Notes: generated by a model not told the origin, from the letters alone. 64,000 nucleotides of DNA from an uncultured Bacteroidales bacterium (GCA_900314925.1 OMXC01000002.1:1-64000); one strand, 5' to 3'; shown: positions 53,172-62,205, numbered from the stretch's first letter. Numbers and translations are program-made.

Positions 53172-54179
53172 TTAACGTAAGTATAGAGTATTGCCTGATA
53201 CCGTTGGCGGGCGTTTGGAAGTGCTGAACTGGAACGCTGCGTTGAGGTATATCTCTATGGAGCCGAAACTGCGCCCGTTGGCGAAGCCGAGCTTTGAGGT
53301 GGTGAGGTCATAGGCGACGCCGACTTGCATTATCTTCAGGAAGTTGACGCCAGCAAGGAAGGTGACGGCATCACCAAGACGATAGCCGAGACCTCCCCAG
53401 AATATGTTCTCATAGTCGAGCAGGCATGCAAAATCGGCCTGGAATATAGAGAAGTTGGCCGTCTTTAACAGTGCCGAAGGCTTCAGTTTCAGTGAGGGAT
53501 TGTAGGGGAATGTGTACTCATAGCCGCCCATGAGGTAGAATGTGCGTGTGTTCTGGATGTTCAGGTTTTCGCTTTTCGACCCCAGCAGGTTCTTGGCGGC
53601 AAGGCTGACATAATAGACTCCGGGCACCTGATAGTACAGGCCGGTAGAAACGTCAATCAGAAAGTCAGACACATCCTCTTGGCTCACCAGCGGGTCGTTG
53701 GCCGAGCTTGTTGGGTTGGTCGGGTCGCCGCTCATGTCGTTAGTGCCAAACAGGCTTGATGTCTTGAACTTATAGTTTTGGAGGTCGGCTTCGATACCTG
53801 CTGCCAGCGTGCCGGGACCCCAGAAGATGCGGAAGGCATAGTCAATGGCAAAGGTCGAGTTGTCGTGGTAGCCGACTTTCTCGGAGGTGAAGGTGCCGCC
53901 GAGGCCACCGTGCAGCCAACTCACAGGAAGGTCGAAGCTGAACAGCAGGTTCGTGGGCTTGGAACCGGCCTCGCCGGTGGGTGTCGGAGCCTGCAGCTGG
54001 AGGCCCATCCACTGGCTGCGGTACAGTATTGTGGCCGAAATGTTGCCGGAGCTTCCTGCATAGGCAGGGTTATAGCTCAAGCGGTTGAACATAAAATGTG
54101 TGTACTGCCCCTCGTTTTGTGCCGTTGCAGACGACAAAAACAGCACCAAAGCCACCAAAAAAACGATGGTTTTTGGCAT
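53172..54179 (-). CDS. porP: PorP/SprF-family outer-membrane protein
   Basis: About 335 residues; ATG at 54179 is favoured because it opens a compact signal peptide (MPKTIVFLVALVLFLSSATA). An in-frame ATG at 54215 would add 12 polar residues. The PorP_SprF signature is present: GQYTHFMFNRLSYNPAYAGS. Membrane-strand pattern and the family's glycine-rich C-terminal half follow. It is first in the porP-K-L-M-N operon, as in Porphyromonas. PorP is needed for T9SS assembly or substrate anchoring. Confidence 0.92.
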   Translation of the reverse strand: MPKTIVFLVALVLFLSSATAQNEGQYTHFMFNRLSYNPAYAGSSGNISATILYRSQWMGLQLQAPTPTGEAGSKPTNLLFSFDLPVSWLHGGLGGTFTSEKVGYHDNSTFAIDYAFRIFWGPGTLAAGIEADLQNYKFKTSSLFGTNDMSGDPTNPTSSANDPLVSQEDVSDFLIDVSTGLYYQVPGVYYVSLAAKNLLGSKSENLNIQNTRTFYLMGGYEYTFPYNPSLKLKPSALLKTANFSIFQADFACLLDYENIFWGGLGYRLGDAVTFLAGVNFLKIMQVGVAYDLTTSKLGFANGRSFGSIEIYLNAAFQFSTSKRPPTVSGNTLYLR

Positions 54180-54292
54180 CTGCAAAGTGGTTTTCTGTTT
54201 TCTGTCTATTACCACAATGGCTTGTTTTTTAGTTCGCTATGTGCAGTTTTTCAATAGTTGCACGCCTTTTGTGCGTGTCAAGTTTGATTGTG

Positions 54293-54300
54293 CAAAGATA
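54293..54300 (-). promoter_or_regulatory. -7 box of the por operon
   Basis: CAAAGATA reads TATCTTTG on the minus strand. A weaker CGAA (TTCG) lies at the -33 distance (54320). The leader to the porP ATG would be about 105 nt. Confidence 0.55.
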
Positions 54301-54340
54301 ATAATATTTATTTATATGGCGAAAAAAAGTTTGTTTTTTT

Positions 54341-55081
54341 TTATTCACATGGTGTCACGGCGATGTCTTTGAAGGAGTGTCGCAGTGCCCTGCCGAGGTC
54401 GTTTGCGTTGTCGGCGGGAAGTCTCACGTCAAGTATCATCCTGACTTTCCCGCTGTCTTCCGTGGGTTCTATTATCACGTTGTCGCGATAGGGCCGTGGC
54501 AGCAGCTCTATATGCTCAAAGGCCTGTGTATGTGTCACGCTTTCAGACAGTATCAGGTTGTAACGTTCGACGGTGGCTTTCTTGCTGTCGATCTTCTTCG
54601 GGGCTTGGGCGATGTTCTCTTTTGGCGATGGCGGTTCTGGCGCTGCCTTGTTTACAAGCTTCGAATACACCGAGTCGAACATCGTCTCCTGTTGTGCCCA
54701 CCGCTCCTCGTATCCGTCTGGCAGAATGCGCACTGTCACTGGTTGGCAGCCTTTGATGCCTATTGCTGTCGCGGCGCGGTGGCTCAGGTCGAACACGCCG
54801 CGCTTGGGGCAGCGGTCGTTGACCTTGACAATCACCTGGAGCCCTGTGTTGCGGTTGGTCACCATCACCATGGTGCCGAGCTTTATTTTCCAGTGTGCGG
54901 CTGTGAACTTGTTCTGGTCGAATATCTCGCCGTTGGCGGTCTTCCGTCCCTCGAACCTGTCGTGATAGAAGGTCCCTTTGTTGTGGTATTCGGTCACAGT
55001 GTCGGTCACGGCGTAGTTCTGCGCCGTTGCCCATAGCGGCCAGAGGACCAGCACGATGGTTGCTATCTGTCTCTTTACCAT
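54341..55081 (-). CDS. RlpA-like double-psi beta-barrel protein
   Basis: 246 residues with a signal peptide (MVKRQIATIVLVLWPLWATA). An RlpA/DPBB domain follows: GTFYHDRFEGRKTANGEIFD, then GTMVMVTNRNTGLQVIVKVN and DLSHRAATAIGI. RlpA proteins are septal or cell-wall lytic transglycosylases in some bacteria. The long C-terminal part (about 100 residues) is not clearly a SPOR domain. The start overlaps the kdsC end by 7 nt; last gene of the envelope operon. Confidence 0.85.
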   Translation of the reverse strand: MVKRQIATIVLVLWPLWATAQNYAVTDTVTEYHNKGTFYHDRFEGRKTANGEIFDQNKFTAAHWKIKLGTMVMVTNRNTGLQVIVKVNDRCPKRGVFDLSHRAATAIGIKGCQPVTVRILPDGYEERWAQQETMFDSVYSKLVNKAAPEPPSPKENIAQAPKKIDSKKATVERYNLILSESVTHTQAFEHIELLPRPYRDNVIIEPTEDSGKVRMILDVRLPADNANDLGRALRHSFKDIAVTPCE

Positions 55082-55596
55082 ACCACTGCGTCTTCGTGGA
55101 ACCATTGTCCATGGAGCCGTAGCACCTGTTCTATCACGTCGCGCACGCATCCTTTGCCGCCGTCGCAGTGCGATACGTAGTCGCACATATCCTTGATTTC
55201 CACCGCCGCGTCGGCAGGGCAGGTGCTGACGCCGGCGCGCTTCAGCATGGGGTAGTCGGGCAGGTCGTCGCCCATGCACAGAACCTCCTCGTCCGTCAGC
55301 CCGTTGTCGGCCAGGAACTTGTTGTAGGTGTGTATCTTGTCGCCGCAGCCCGTATAGCACTGCGTTACACCCAGCATCGCCATGCGGTTGTCTATGCTTG
55401 CCGACGTGGCTCCGCTGATGACGGCCACGATGTAGCCTTTCTTCACGGCATACTGCACGGCGTAGCCGTCCTTGATGTTGCCGCAGCGCACCGTCTCGCG
55501 GTCGGCGTAGACCCACACGTCGCCGTTGGTCATCACGCCGTCGAAGTCAAAGACGAAAGCGCGGATTTTGTCCAGTTTTTCCTTGTAGTTTATCAT
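55075..55596 (-). CDS. kdsC: KDO-8-phosphate phosphatase (KdsC-like HAD)
   Basis: 173 residues from ATG at 55596 (MINYKEKLDKIRAFVFDFDG). HAD motif I is FDFDGVMTNG, motif II is VISGATS, and motif IV is CMGDDLPDYPML. There is no cap domain, as in the KdsC tetramer. It releases phosphate from KDO-8-P in lipopolysaccharide synthesis. The other kds genes are not in the window. It lies between the deacetylase and RlpA genes of an envelope operon. Confidence 0.88.
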   Translation of the reverse strand: MINYKEKLDKIRAFVFDFDGVMTNGDVWVYADRETVRCGNIKDGYAVQYAVKKGYIVAVISGATSASIDNRMAMLGVTQCYTGCGDKIHTYNKFLADNGLTDEEVLCMGDDLPDYPMLKRAGVSTCPADAAVEIKDMCDYVSHCDGGKGCVRDVIEQVLRLHGQWFHEDAVVW

Positions 55597-55604
55597 TGTT
55601 TTGT

Positions 55605-56918
55605 CTATGGTTTGGCTATGTCGAGCATCTTTTCGTATACGTCGCGCCACCCCTGCCATCCGAAGAGCTCGCTGAGGTTCTGGTTGTGCATTATGCAGCA
55701 GAAGTCGCCGCCCACTTTGCGTACGGCTTCCACAAGCCTGCCGTAGGTCTCCACGGCCTCTTCCGGGGTCTGTCGCATGTACTTCTGCAGGGTGGTGTCC
55801 ATGACGCAGAAGGGGTGTATCGTGAGCACCGTCTCTGTGTCGCGGTCGAGGTCGTAGAATGGGTACGGCACACTGATGCCTGCCCGGAATCCGATGGTCT
55901 CCGAGTAGCCCATGGTGTAGTCGTCCTTGATGCCTGCGTGGAGCAGCATGCGGTAGCTCGCCGGCAGCTTCAGCCGCAGGAAGTGGTAGCGCGACCTGAA
56001 TATCGGGTGGTGAAGTATCTCTTCGAGCCGTTTGCTTTCAATGTCTATCTTGCGAGGCTCCTCCGGTGAATAGTAGCCGGGGTGTATGCCCATGTGTGCG
56101 TAGTCGTCGAGGTGCTGCAGCAGGTCCCTCGTGTGGGGGTTCAGGTGGTTCGACGGCTTGTCGTACTGGCCGTAGTCGGCCAGCAGTGCGAAGAACTGCA
56201 GCCGTGAGCCGGGCACCTTCTTACGCTGCTCCAGCATGTAGTCGAAGGTGTCGAAGGGGTCGTCCTCGCGGTGGCACAGTACCCTTATGCGGCGCTTCAC
56301 TTCCGTGTAGTCGCGTCTCCCGAAGAGGTCGCGCAGCAGGCCCATCACGGTGCGGAACAGTCCCTTGTGCAGGTAGCACCATGCCGCGTCGATGTCCACC
56401 GTCTGCACCAGGTGGTAGCTCCTCGGTGTCAGGCCGATGCCGGGGTAACGCTCCGTCAGCTTGTTGCGCAGCATGACGGCCCACTGGTCCACCACGGGCT
56501 GGTCTATGAATCCGGCCTGCACCGCCAGGCTCTGGTCGGCGGTGTAGCGTCCATGCTCGTCCTCGCTGTGCGGCAGGTATTCCTCGTAGCGGCTCACCAT
56601 GTAGAAGGTCGCCGCCAGCAGGTCGAAGCTGAAGTCTATGTCGCGTCCGTGCACGGGGAACAGCGTCCATTGCCCGTCGGTCAGCGTCGGCCGTGGCTCC
56701 TGGTCTTCTATCGACGTGCTCGTCAGCAGGCCGCAGCTCTTGATGAACAGGCCGTCGCCCACGCGTTTCGGGCCGTAGCACAGCTTCGGGCCGTCGTGCT
56801 GCTCGAAGTAGGCGGCGTCGGTGGTGATGCTGAACTCGGTGCGCAACAGATGCTTGAACAGCACGTTGAGTGTATATCCCGTCCTGTTCGTCAGCCGTGG
56901 TGTGTATATCAGTAGCAT
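55605..56918 (-). CDS. Polysaccharide deacetylase-like protein
   Basis: 437 residues. The N-terminal ~170 residues are a Bacteroidota-specific region. Then come VDIDAAWCYLHKG (the TFDDG-like first motif is altered), LDDYAHMGIHPGYYS (the H-x-H-like metal site) and RAGISVPYPFYDLDRD. It belongs to the NodB-like deacetylase superfamily used on surface glycans. Substrate unknown. Immediately downstream of the LD-carboxypeptidase gene with no gap. Confidence 0.8.
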   Translation of the reverse strand: MLLIYTPRLTNRTGYTLNVLFKHLLRTEFSITTDAAYFEQHDGPKLCYGPKRVGDGLFIKSCGLLTSTSIEDQEPRPTLTDGQWTLFPVHGRDIDFSFDLLAATFYMVSRYEEYLPHSEDEHGRYTADQSLAVQAGFIDQPVVDQWAVMLRNKLTERYPGIGLTPRSYHLVQTVDIDAAWCYLHKGLFRTVMGLLRDLFGRRDYTEVKRRIRVLCHREDDPFDTFDYMLEQRKKVPGSRLQFFALLADYGQYDKPSNHLNPHTRDLLQHLDDYAHMGIHPGYYSPEEPRKIDIESKRLEEILHHPIFRSRYHFLRLKLPASYRMLLHAGIKDDYTMGYSETIGFRAGISVPYPFYDLDRDTETVLTIHPFCVMDTTLQKYMRQTPEEAVETYGRLVEAVRKVGGDFCCIMHNQNLSELFGWQGWRDVYEKMLDIAKP

Positions 56919-57833
56919 CTATCTCGTTATTGGACTGATTGTGTTTCTGTTGCCAACTGCCAGCCGTAGCTTCGTGCCCAGCTGCAGGGCGCGGTTGGCG
57001 GGGCCGAGGTGGCCTATGGGGGCGCCGAAGGCCACAGGGTAGTGTTTGTCGGCAACGGCCTCCATCACAATCTCTTCTGCCGTGTGGCCCCAGGGGGTGG
57101 TGTTGTCGTGCATGTCCGTCAGGCCTCCGACGACGAGCGCCGCCAGGCCGTCGAGCATGCCGGCGCGCCGCAGGGCCTGCATCATGCGGTCGATGTGGTA
57201 GAGGTACTCGTCGAGGTCTTCGATGAACAGTATCTTGCCGTGTGTATCTATCTGTGAACGTGAGCCGAGCAGGCTGTACAGTATGCTGAGGTTGCCGCCC
57301 GTCGCAACCCCTTCGGCCGCGCCTTGGCGGTCCATCGGGTGGCTGTCCCAGACGATGGCCTGCGGCTCGCCGAAGAGGGCCTGTCGCAGGCTCTCGGTGG
57401 CGGGGCAGGGGCTGCCGTTGGCCGGGAAGTTGATGGGCATGGTGGCGTGGAGCGTCGGCAGGCCGAGGGTGGCCTGCACATGGCTGTGCAGCACCGTGGC
57501 GTCGCTGTAGCCCACTATCCACTTGGGCTGCAGGGCGAAGCGCGAGAAGTCGAGCTTGTCGATGATGCGTACTGTGCCGTAGCCGCCGCGGGCGCAGAGG
57601 ATGGCCTTCGTCGACGGGTCGTCGAGCAGCCCCTGCAGCAGTGCCGCGCGGTGTATATCGCTGCCCGCCAGCTGGTTATGCCGTTCGTAGAGCCCGTCGG
57701 GCACCACTACCTCAAGCCCCCACGCCTGGAGTGTCCTTATGGCCGGGGCCATCTCCTCGGGGCTCACGGCGCGCGCCGGTGCCGCCAGGGCCACACGGTC
57801 GCCCGTCCGCAGGTATGGTATTGCAGGCTGCAT
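56919..57833 (-). CDS. ldcA: LD-carboxypeptidase (peptidase S66)
   Basis: 304 residues from ATG at 57833. The S66 catalytic Ser is in VGYSDATVLHS, with CARGGYGTVRIID before it. The Glu region is LFIEDLDEYLYHIDR, and the His is in the PIGHLGP region. It removes the terminal D-Ala from recycled murein tetrapeptides in the cytoplasm; no signal peptide is present. A second, lipidated S66 protein is encoded at 62979. Confidence 0.88.
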   Translation of the reverse strand: MQPAIPYLRTGDRVALAAPARAVSPEEMAPAIRTLQAWGLEVVVPDGLYERHNQLAGSDIHRAALLQGLLDDPSTKAILCARGGYGTVRIIDKLDFSRFALQPKWIVGYSDATVLHSHVQATLGLPTLHATMPINFPANGSPCPATESLRQALFGEPQAIVWDSHPMDRQGAAEGVATGGNLSILYSLLGSRSQIDTHGKILFIEDLDEYLYHIDRMMQALRRAGMLDGLAALVVGGLTDMHDNTTPWGHTAEEIVMEAVADKHYPVAFGAPIGHLGPANRALQLGTKLRLAVGNRNTISPITR

Positions 57834-57835
57834 GT

Positions 57836-58687
57836 TTACAGTTGGTTGTAGTTCTGCGAGAAGGTGTCGCCGCCGCGCAGGTCGCCCGTGGTGAGGCCTT
57901 TGCGCAGCCATTTCACACGTTGTGCCGATGTGCCGTGGGTGAAGCTCTCGGGCATCACCTGGCCGCGGGCGCGTTTCTGCAGGTAGTCGTCGCCAATCTT
58001 CTGCGCCGCGCCTATGGCCTCCTCGAGGTCGCCGTCCTCCAGCGAGCCGAACATCTTGTTCTCGTGGTAGCCCCACACGCCGGCGTAGTAGTCGGCCAGC
58101 AGTTCGATGCGCACGCTCATGCGGTTCTTCTCGGCGTCGCCCATGCGCGCCATCTGGCTGTGGGCCTGGTCGAGGGTGCCCAGCAGGTGCTCCACGTGGT
58201 GGCCCACCTCGTGGGCTATGACGTAGGCGTAGGCGAAGTCGCCGCCGGCACCGAGGCTCTTGGGCATCTCGTTGAAGAAGTCGAGGTCGAGGTACACGCA
58301 CTCGTCGGCCGAGCAGTAGAAGGGACCCACCGAGGAGCTGGCGCTGCCGCAGCCGCTCTGCACCGAGCCCTTGAATATCACCAGCTTGGGTGCGCGGTAG
58401 GTGAGGCCCATGCGCTTGAACTGGTCTGCCCAAACGTCCTCAGTCGATGCCAGTATCTGCAGGGCGAAGGTCTTGAGCTGCTCTTCTTGTGCCGTGGGGG
58501 TATATTCCTCGGTCTGTGTGCTTTGGCTGCCGAGCTGCTGTATCACCTCGGTGGGGTTGCCGCCGAGGAGCAGGGCTATCAGGCCTGCAATGATCACGCC
58601 GCCGATGCCAAGGCCGGCTATCTTGCCGCCGCCTTTGCCGCGACGGTCTTCGTAGTTGCTGCTCTGTCGTCTTCCGTTCAGGTTCAT
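57836..58687 (-). CDS. Neutral zinc metallopeptidase (YpfJ family)
   Basis: 283 residues from ATG at 58687, which gives MNLNGRRQSSNYEDRRG, the family N terminus; the ATG at 58714 is further from the pattern. A transmembrane helix follows (IAGLGIGGVIIAGLIALLL). The zinc motif is AHEVGHHVEH (HExxH). The family residues GPFYCSADECVYLDLDFF precede it. Function of YpfJ proteins is not established. First gene of the envelope operon. Confidence 0.9.
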   Translation of the reverse strand: MNLNGRRQSSNYEDRRGKGGGKIAGLGIGGVIIAGLIALLLGGNPTEVIQQLGSQSTQTEEYTPTAQEEQLKTFALQILASTEDVWADQFKRMGLTYRAPKLVIFKGSVQSGCGSASSSVGPFYCSADECVYLDLDFFNEMPKSLGAGGDFAYAYVIAHEVGHHVEHLLGTLDQAHSQMARMGDAEKNRMSVRIELLADYYAGVWGYHENKMFGSLEDGDLEEAIGAAQKIGDDYLQKRARGQVMPESFTHGTSAQRVKWLRKGLTTGDLRGGDTFSQNYNQL

Positions 58688-58806
58688 GGTGATATTTTTA
58701 GTGTTTGTTGACAATAACGGACGTCGTTTTTTTTTATTGCCTTGTCGCGGAGATTATTTTTAGATTGAATATATTTACGTCCCTTTTCCGCCATGCCGCC
58801 GCCATG

Positions 58807-58903
58807 GAGTCCCTACGGCCCCCCTACGGACCCCCTTCGGCCGTTCTTCAGTGGAAGGCCGTAGAAAGGCCGAAGGAGGGCCGAAGGGGGGCCGTAGGGA
58901 CTC
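58807..58903. repeat. Dispersed GC-rich palindrome, copy D
   Basis: Perfect 18-nt outer arms (58807-58824, GAGTCCCTACGG..., and 58886-58903). The centre has GGCCGTTCTTCAGTGG at 58839-58854 and several inner GGCCGAAGG/CCTTCGGCC pairs. It lies between ypfJ and the tRNA-Val terminator. Confidence 0.8.
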
Positions 58904-58930
58904 AGGGGAGGCGGCGAAAGGCGGGGGCGG

Positions 58931-58967
58931 TAAAAAAGAAAACCCTGCAACCGCTACGGTTGCAGGG
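58931..58967 (-). terminator. Terminator of tRNA-Val (GAC)
   Basis: CCCTGCAACCG / CGGTTGCAGGG (11 bp) with loop CTA, then a T-rich run on the minus strand. Confidence 0.87.
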
Positions 58968-58971
58968 GTGG

Positions 58972-59046
58972 TGATCTGTACAAGATTTGAACTTGTGACC
59001 TCTTGCCTGTCAAGCAAGCGCTCTAAACCAACTGAGCTAACAGATC
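58972..59046 (-). tRNA. tRNA-Val (GAC)
   Basis: A 75-nt cloverleaf: acceptor GATCTGT/ACAGATC, D arm TAGCTCAGTTGGTTT, anticodon stem CTTGC/GCAAG with loop TTGACAG, anticodon GAC (reads GUC/GUU). Confidence 0.93.
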
Positions 59047-59082
59047 ATTTTTGGTGTCGGATTTCGCTCGTGAAATCGGGTG

Positions 59083-59113
59083 CAAAAGTACACACATTTT
59101 TCAAACTGGCAAA
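59083..59113 (-). promoter_or_regulatory. Promoter of tRNA-Val (GAC)
   Basis: Minus strand: TTTG (59110-59113), 19 nt, TACTTTTG (59083-59090). Confidence 0.77.
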
Positions 59114-59132
59114 ATATTTTTTCATTTTTTTG

Positions 59133-59140
59133 TATCTTTG
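59133..59140 (+). promoter_or_regulatory. -7 box of the DUF2147 operon
   Basis: TATCTTTG, 20 nt before the ATG at 59161. It is preceded by a T-rich run; no TTTG at the exact distance. Confidence 0.6.
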
Positions 59141-59160
59141 CAGCAACAAACGACAACGAA

Positions 59161-59625
59161 ATGAAAGGAATCAGACTTCTGATGTTGCTGGCTGTCATGC
59201 TGTTGGGTGGCCAGTCGGCACTGGCGCAAAATGCGCTCAACAACAATGGCGACAACATCGTCGGCGAGTACGAAGGCATGCAAAACGACGACCGTTTCAA
59301 GGCCAAAATCGTAAAATTGACCGACGGCACCTACCGTGCGCAGATAACCTGGCTGGAGCGCGACCGCGATGCCAAGGGCAACAAAATACTCGACACCAAG
59401 AATCCCGACAAGAGCCTCCGCAGCACGCCGGCCGACCGCATCGTGATATTCTCCGGCCTCAAGTACGATGCCCGCAAGCACGAGTGGAACGGCACCAAGA
59501 TCTACGACCCGCAGCGCGGCGTGCGCGCCAAGCTCGTGGCCGAGTTTGCCGACGACGGGCGCCTGGCGCTCACGGGCTCCGTGCTGGTCATCAGCGAGAC
59601 TGTATACTGGAAGAAAATCAAATAG
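59161..59625 (+). CDS. DUF2147 exported protein
   Basis: 154 residues from ATG at 59161. A signal peptide (MKGIRLLMLLAVMLLGGQSA) precedes a small beta-barrel-like domain: IVGEYEGMQNDDRFKAKIVK, YRAQITWLERDRDAKGNKIL and VFSGLKYDARKHEWNGTKIY. The pattern WxxGxIYDPxxG typical of DUF2147 is seen as WNGTKIYDPQRG. Function unknown. First of a run with the nitroreductase and ComEC-like genes. Confidence 0.85.
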   Translation: MKGIRLLMLLAVMLLGGQSALAQNALNNNGDNIVGEYEGMQNDDRFKAKIVKLTDGTYRAQITWLERDRDAKGNKILDTKNPDKSLRSTPADRIVIFSGLKYDARKHEWNGTKIYDPQRGVRAKLVAEFADDGRLALTGSVLVISETVYWKKIK

Positions 59626-59634
59626 CCCTGCACT

Positions 59635-60279
59635 ATGGCCGACAACTACCTGGAGAAACGCTACGAGGAGACCCTCGGCTCCGCGCGCCCCAAGGTGAAG
59701 CGCGTGGGCAACACCGTGGACTCCCTCCTGCTGCGCAGCCGCAGCCATCGCGGCTACAACAAGAACTATGTCGTCTCGCGCGCCGAGCTGGAGCGCATCG
59801 TGGGTGTGTGCACCAAGCTGCCTTCGGGCTGCAACCAGCAGGTGCTCCGCTACTGGCTGGTGACCAAGGACACCGGCGCCGACCGTGTGCTGCCGCTCAT
59901 CAAGGTCGGCGCCGCCCTGCCGGAGCTGCACCTGCCACTGCCGGGCACCGAGCCGGAGGCTTTCATCGTCTGCTGCTCCGCGGCGCCGGAGGGCAAGCTC
60001 GTCGACATAGACCTCGGCATAGCCCTGCAAAGCATGGCCCTCAAGGCCGTGGAGATGGGGCTCAACACCCTGATGATTGGCGCCTTCAACCGCGAGAAGC
60101 TGCGCGAGGCGCTGGCGCTGCCCTGCGAGCCGCTGATGCTTTTGGCCGTGGGCAAAGGCACCGACCGCATTGAGCTGGTGCCCACAGCCGCCGACGCTCC
60201 GCGCGCCTACTACCGTCGCGGCGGCGTGCACTATGTGCCAAAGGTGCGTCTCGACGACCTCATCCTCAACCATGCGTAG
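59635..60279 (+). CDS. Nitroreductase-family protein
   Basis: 214 residues. An FMN-binding nitroreductase fold: the N-terminal RSRSHRGYNKNYVVSRAELE, then PSGCNQQVLRYWLVT, and DIDLGIALQSMALKAVEMGL, the central helix of the family. These enzymes reduce nitro compounds, quinones or flavins with NAD(P)H; the true substrate is unknown. Its stop codon is overlapped by the ComEC-like start (8 nt). Confidence 0.88.
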   Translation: MADNYLEKRYEETLGSARPKVKRVGNTVDSLLLRSRSHRGYNKNYVVSRAELERIVGVCTKLPSGCNQQVLRYWLVTKDTGADRVLPLIKVGAALPELHLPLPGTEPEAFIVCCSAAPEGKLVDIDLGIALQSMALKAVEMGLNTLMIGAFNREKLREALALPCEPLMLLAVGKGTDRIELVPTAADAPRAYYRRGGVHYVPKVRLDDLILNHA

Positions 60280-61519
60280 GGCTCCGCTGGTGCCTGTGGC
60301 GCTGGCGTTCATGGCCCTTTTGGCTCTCACCGGCGCTCTCGGTCGCGCCGACCGACTGTGGCACCGCCACTGCCCGCCGCAGGCCTACATGACCGTGTGT
60401 GTGAGCGACATGCCCGCCAATTGGGGCGATGTTGCTGGGGTGGGGGGGGGTAAAGTGCTGAAAATTAATAACATACAGATGTGTGGCGACATCAGGATGT
60501 TCTTCCGCGACGACTCGTTGGCACACACTCTGCGCTACGGCGACACGTTGCTCCTGCACGGCTACCCCGACACGCTGCGCCGCAGCATCTACCTGACGGC
60601 TGACCATTACATCGTCACTGGGCGCGACAGCACGTCGTTCCGTGCCCGCAGCGAGGCTATTCGCATGCGCCTGCTGCACCGCATGCAGCGAGGGCCACTG
60701 GTGGACGGCGCCGTGGCCGAGGCGCTGGCGCTGGGGTGGAAGGGCGGCATCGGCCGCGACACGCGGGCGCACTACCGCGATGCCGGTCTGGCGCATCTGC
60801 TGGCGGTCAGCGGACTGCATGTGGGCCTGCTGGCGGCAATGGTGGGGGCGGCATTCTTCTGGACGGGGCGCGAACGGCGCGGGCGCGTGGTGCGCGGCGG
60901 CGCACAGCTCGCGGCGGTGTGGCTCTTCGCTCTGGTTACGGGGCTTGCGCCGTCGACGCTGCGCGCGGCGCTTATGTTTTCCATGTTCATCGTCAACAGC
61001 ATGGCGGCCCGGCGCGTGGTGCCGCTCAACCTGCTGGCTTTGGCGGCCATCGTGATGCTCTGCGCCGACCCGCTGCTGCTCTACGACGTGGGGTGGCAAC
61101 TGTCGTTCAGCGCCGTGGCGGGCATCCTGTTGGCGCAGCCTGCCATCAGCGCGTTGCGCACACCCGTGGGCCAGGCGGCGGCCGTGAGCACGGCGGCCAC
61201 GCTGGCCACGATGCCCGTGGTGGTGGCCACCTTCCACCGGCTGCCGCTCTACTTCCTGGTGGCCAATGTGGTTGTGGTGCCAGCGGCGGGCTTCATACTT
61301 GGACTCTCTTTGTTGTATATGCTGCTGCCCTGCGCCGTCACGGCGTGGCCGCTGGGGCTGCTGCTGCGTGGCGTCGACGCGCTTACGGCGTGGGTGGGCT
61401 CGCTGCCCTACGCCGTCGCCGAGGACATACACCTCTCAACGCCGCTGTTGCTGGCGCTGACGGTGGTGGTCGTTGTGATGTTGCTGTTGCCGCAGATGAT
61501 TCTGCGCCGCAGCGACTAA
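60272..61519 (+). CDS. Short ComEC/Rec2-like membrane protein
   Basis: 415 residues from ATG at 60272. The competence domain is clear: AGLAHLLAVSGLHVGLLAAM, then LVTGLAPSTLRAALMF and YDVGWQLSFSAVAGILLAQP. There are about ten hydrophobic segments. The metallo-beta-lactamase-like C-terminal domain found in longer ComEC proteins is absent. A run of nine G (60442-60450) lies in the 5' third and encodes a glycine stretch. ComEC imports single-stranded DNA. The 3' end overlaps the convergent ung gene by 4 nt. Confidence 0.85.
   Translation: MRRAPLVPVALAFMALLALTGALGRADRLWHRHCPPQAYMTVCVSDMPANWGDVAGVGGGKVLKINNIQMCGDIRMFFRDDSLAHTLRYGDTLLLHGYPDTLRRSIYLTADHYIVTGRDSTSFRARSEAIRMRLLHRMQRGPLVDGAVAEALALGWKGGIGRDTRAHYRDAGLAHLLAVSGLHVGLLAAMVGAAFFWTGRERRGRVVRGGAQLAAVWLFALVTGLAPSTLRAALMFSMFIVNSMAARRVVPLNLLALAAIVMLCADPLLLYDVGWQLSFSAVAGILLAQPAISALRTPVGQAAAVSTAATLATMPVVVATFHRLPLYFLVANVVVVPAAGFILGLSLLYMLLPCAVTAWPLGLLLRGVDALTAWVGSLPYAVAEDIHLSTPLLLALTVVVVVMLLLPQMILRRSD
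60442..60450 (+). repeat. Poly-G tract (G9) in the ComEC-like gene
   Basis: GGGG-T-GGGGGGGGG-TAAA. Loss or gain of one G would shift the frame before any membrane segment of the channel domain. Confidence 0.85.
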
Positions 61520-62193
61520 CCGATGCGTGTCCAGTCTATGGGTGTCTGGCCGGTGCTGCGCAGGTAGTCGTTGGCACGGCTGAAGTGGCGGCAGCCGAAG
61601 AAGCCCCGGTAGGCCGACAGCGGCGAGGGGTGCGGCGCCGTGAGGATGCAGTGGTGCAGAGGGTTGATGAGCTTGCGCTTGCCGATGGCGTAGCTGCCCC
61701 AGAGGAGGAAGACGATGCCTTGGCGGCGCTCGGCGAGGGCCTGGATGGCGGCGTCGGTGAACTGCTCCCAGCCGTGGCGCTGGTGGCTGCCGGCGGCGTG
61801 CTCGCGCACCGTGAGGGTGGCGTTGAGCAGCAGCACCCCCTGCGCGGCCCAGCCGCTGAGGTCGCCTCTGGTGGCGGGGATCTGCGTGCCCAGGTCGTCG
61901 TTGATCTCCTTGATGATGTTCACCAGTGACGGCGGCACCGGTACCCCTTGCGGCACCGAGAAGCAGAGGCCCATGGCCTGCCCCGGCTCGTGGTAGGGGT
62001 CCTGCCCGATGATGACGGCCTTCACTTTGTCGAAAGGCGTGCTGTCGAACGCCGCGAATATCTTGCTGCCCGGCGGATAGCAGGTGTGCTGCTGCCGCTC
62101 GGCCACGAGGAAGTTCTTGAGCTCGGCGAAGTAGGGCGCCTCGAACTGCGGCCGCAGCACCTCGTACCAGCTGGGGTCTATCTTTACCGCCAT
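61516..62193 (-). CDS. ung: Uracil-DNA glycosylase, family 1
   Basis: 225 residues. The water-activating motif is GQDPYH (VKAVIIGQDPYHEPGQAMGL), and the intercalation loop is HPSPLSAYRGFFGCRHF. LLLNATLTVREHAAGSH is the family middle segment. It removes uracil from DNA. Last gene of a pair with the MBL hydrolase gene 12 nt upstream. Confidence 0.97.
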   Translation of the reverse strand: MAVKIDPSWYEVLRPQFEAPYFAELKNFLVAERQQHTCYPPGSKIFAAFDSTPFDKVKAVIIGQDPYHEPGQAMGLCFSVPQGVPVPPSLVNIIKEINDDLGTQIPATRGDLSGWAAQGVLLLNATLTVREHAAGSHQRHGWEQFTDAAIQALAERRQGIVFLLWGSYAIGKRKLINPLHHCILTAPHPSPLSAYRGFFGCRHFSRANDYLRSTGQTPIDWTRIG

Positions 62194-62205
62194 AATACTT
62201 AAGCT

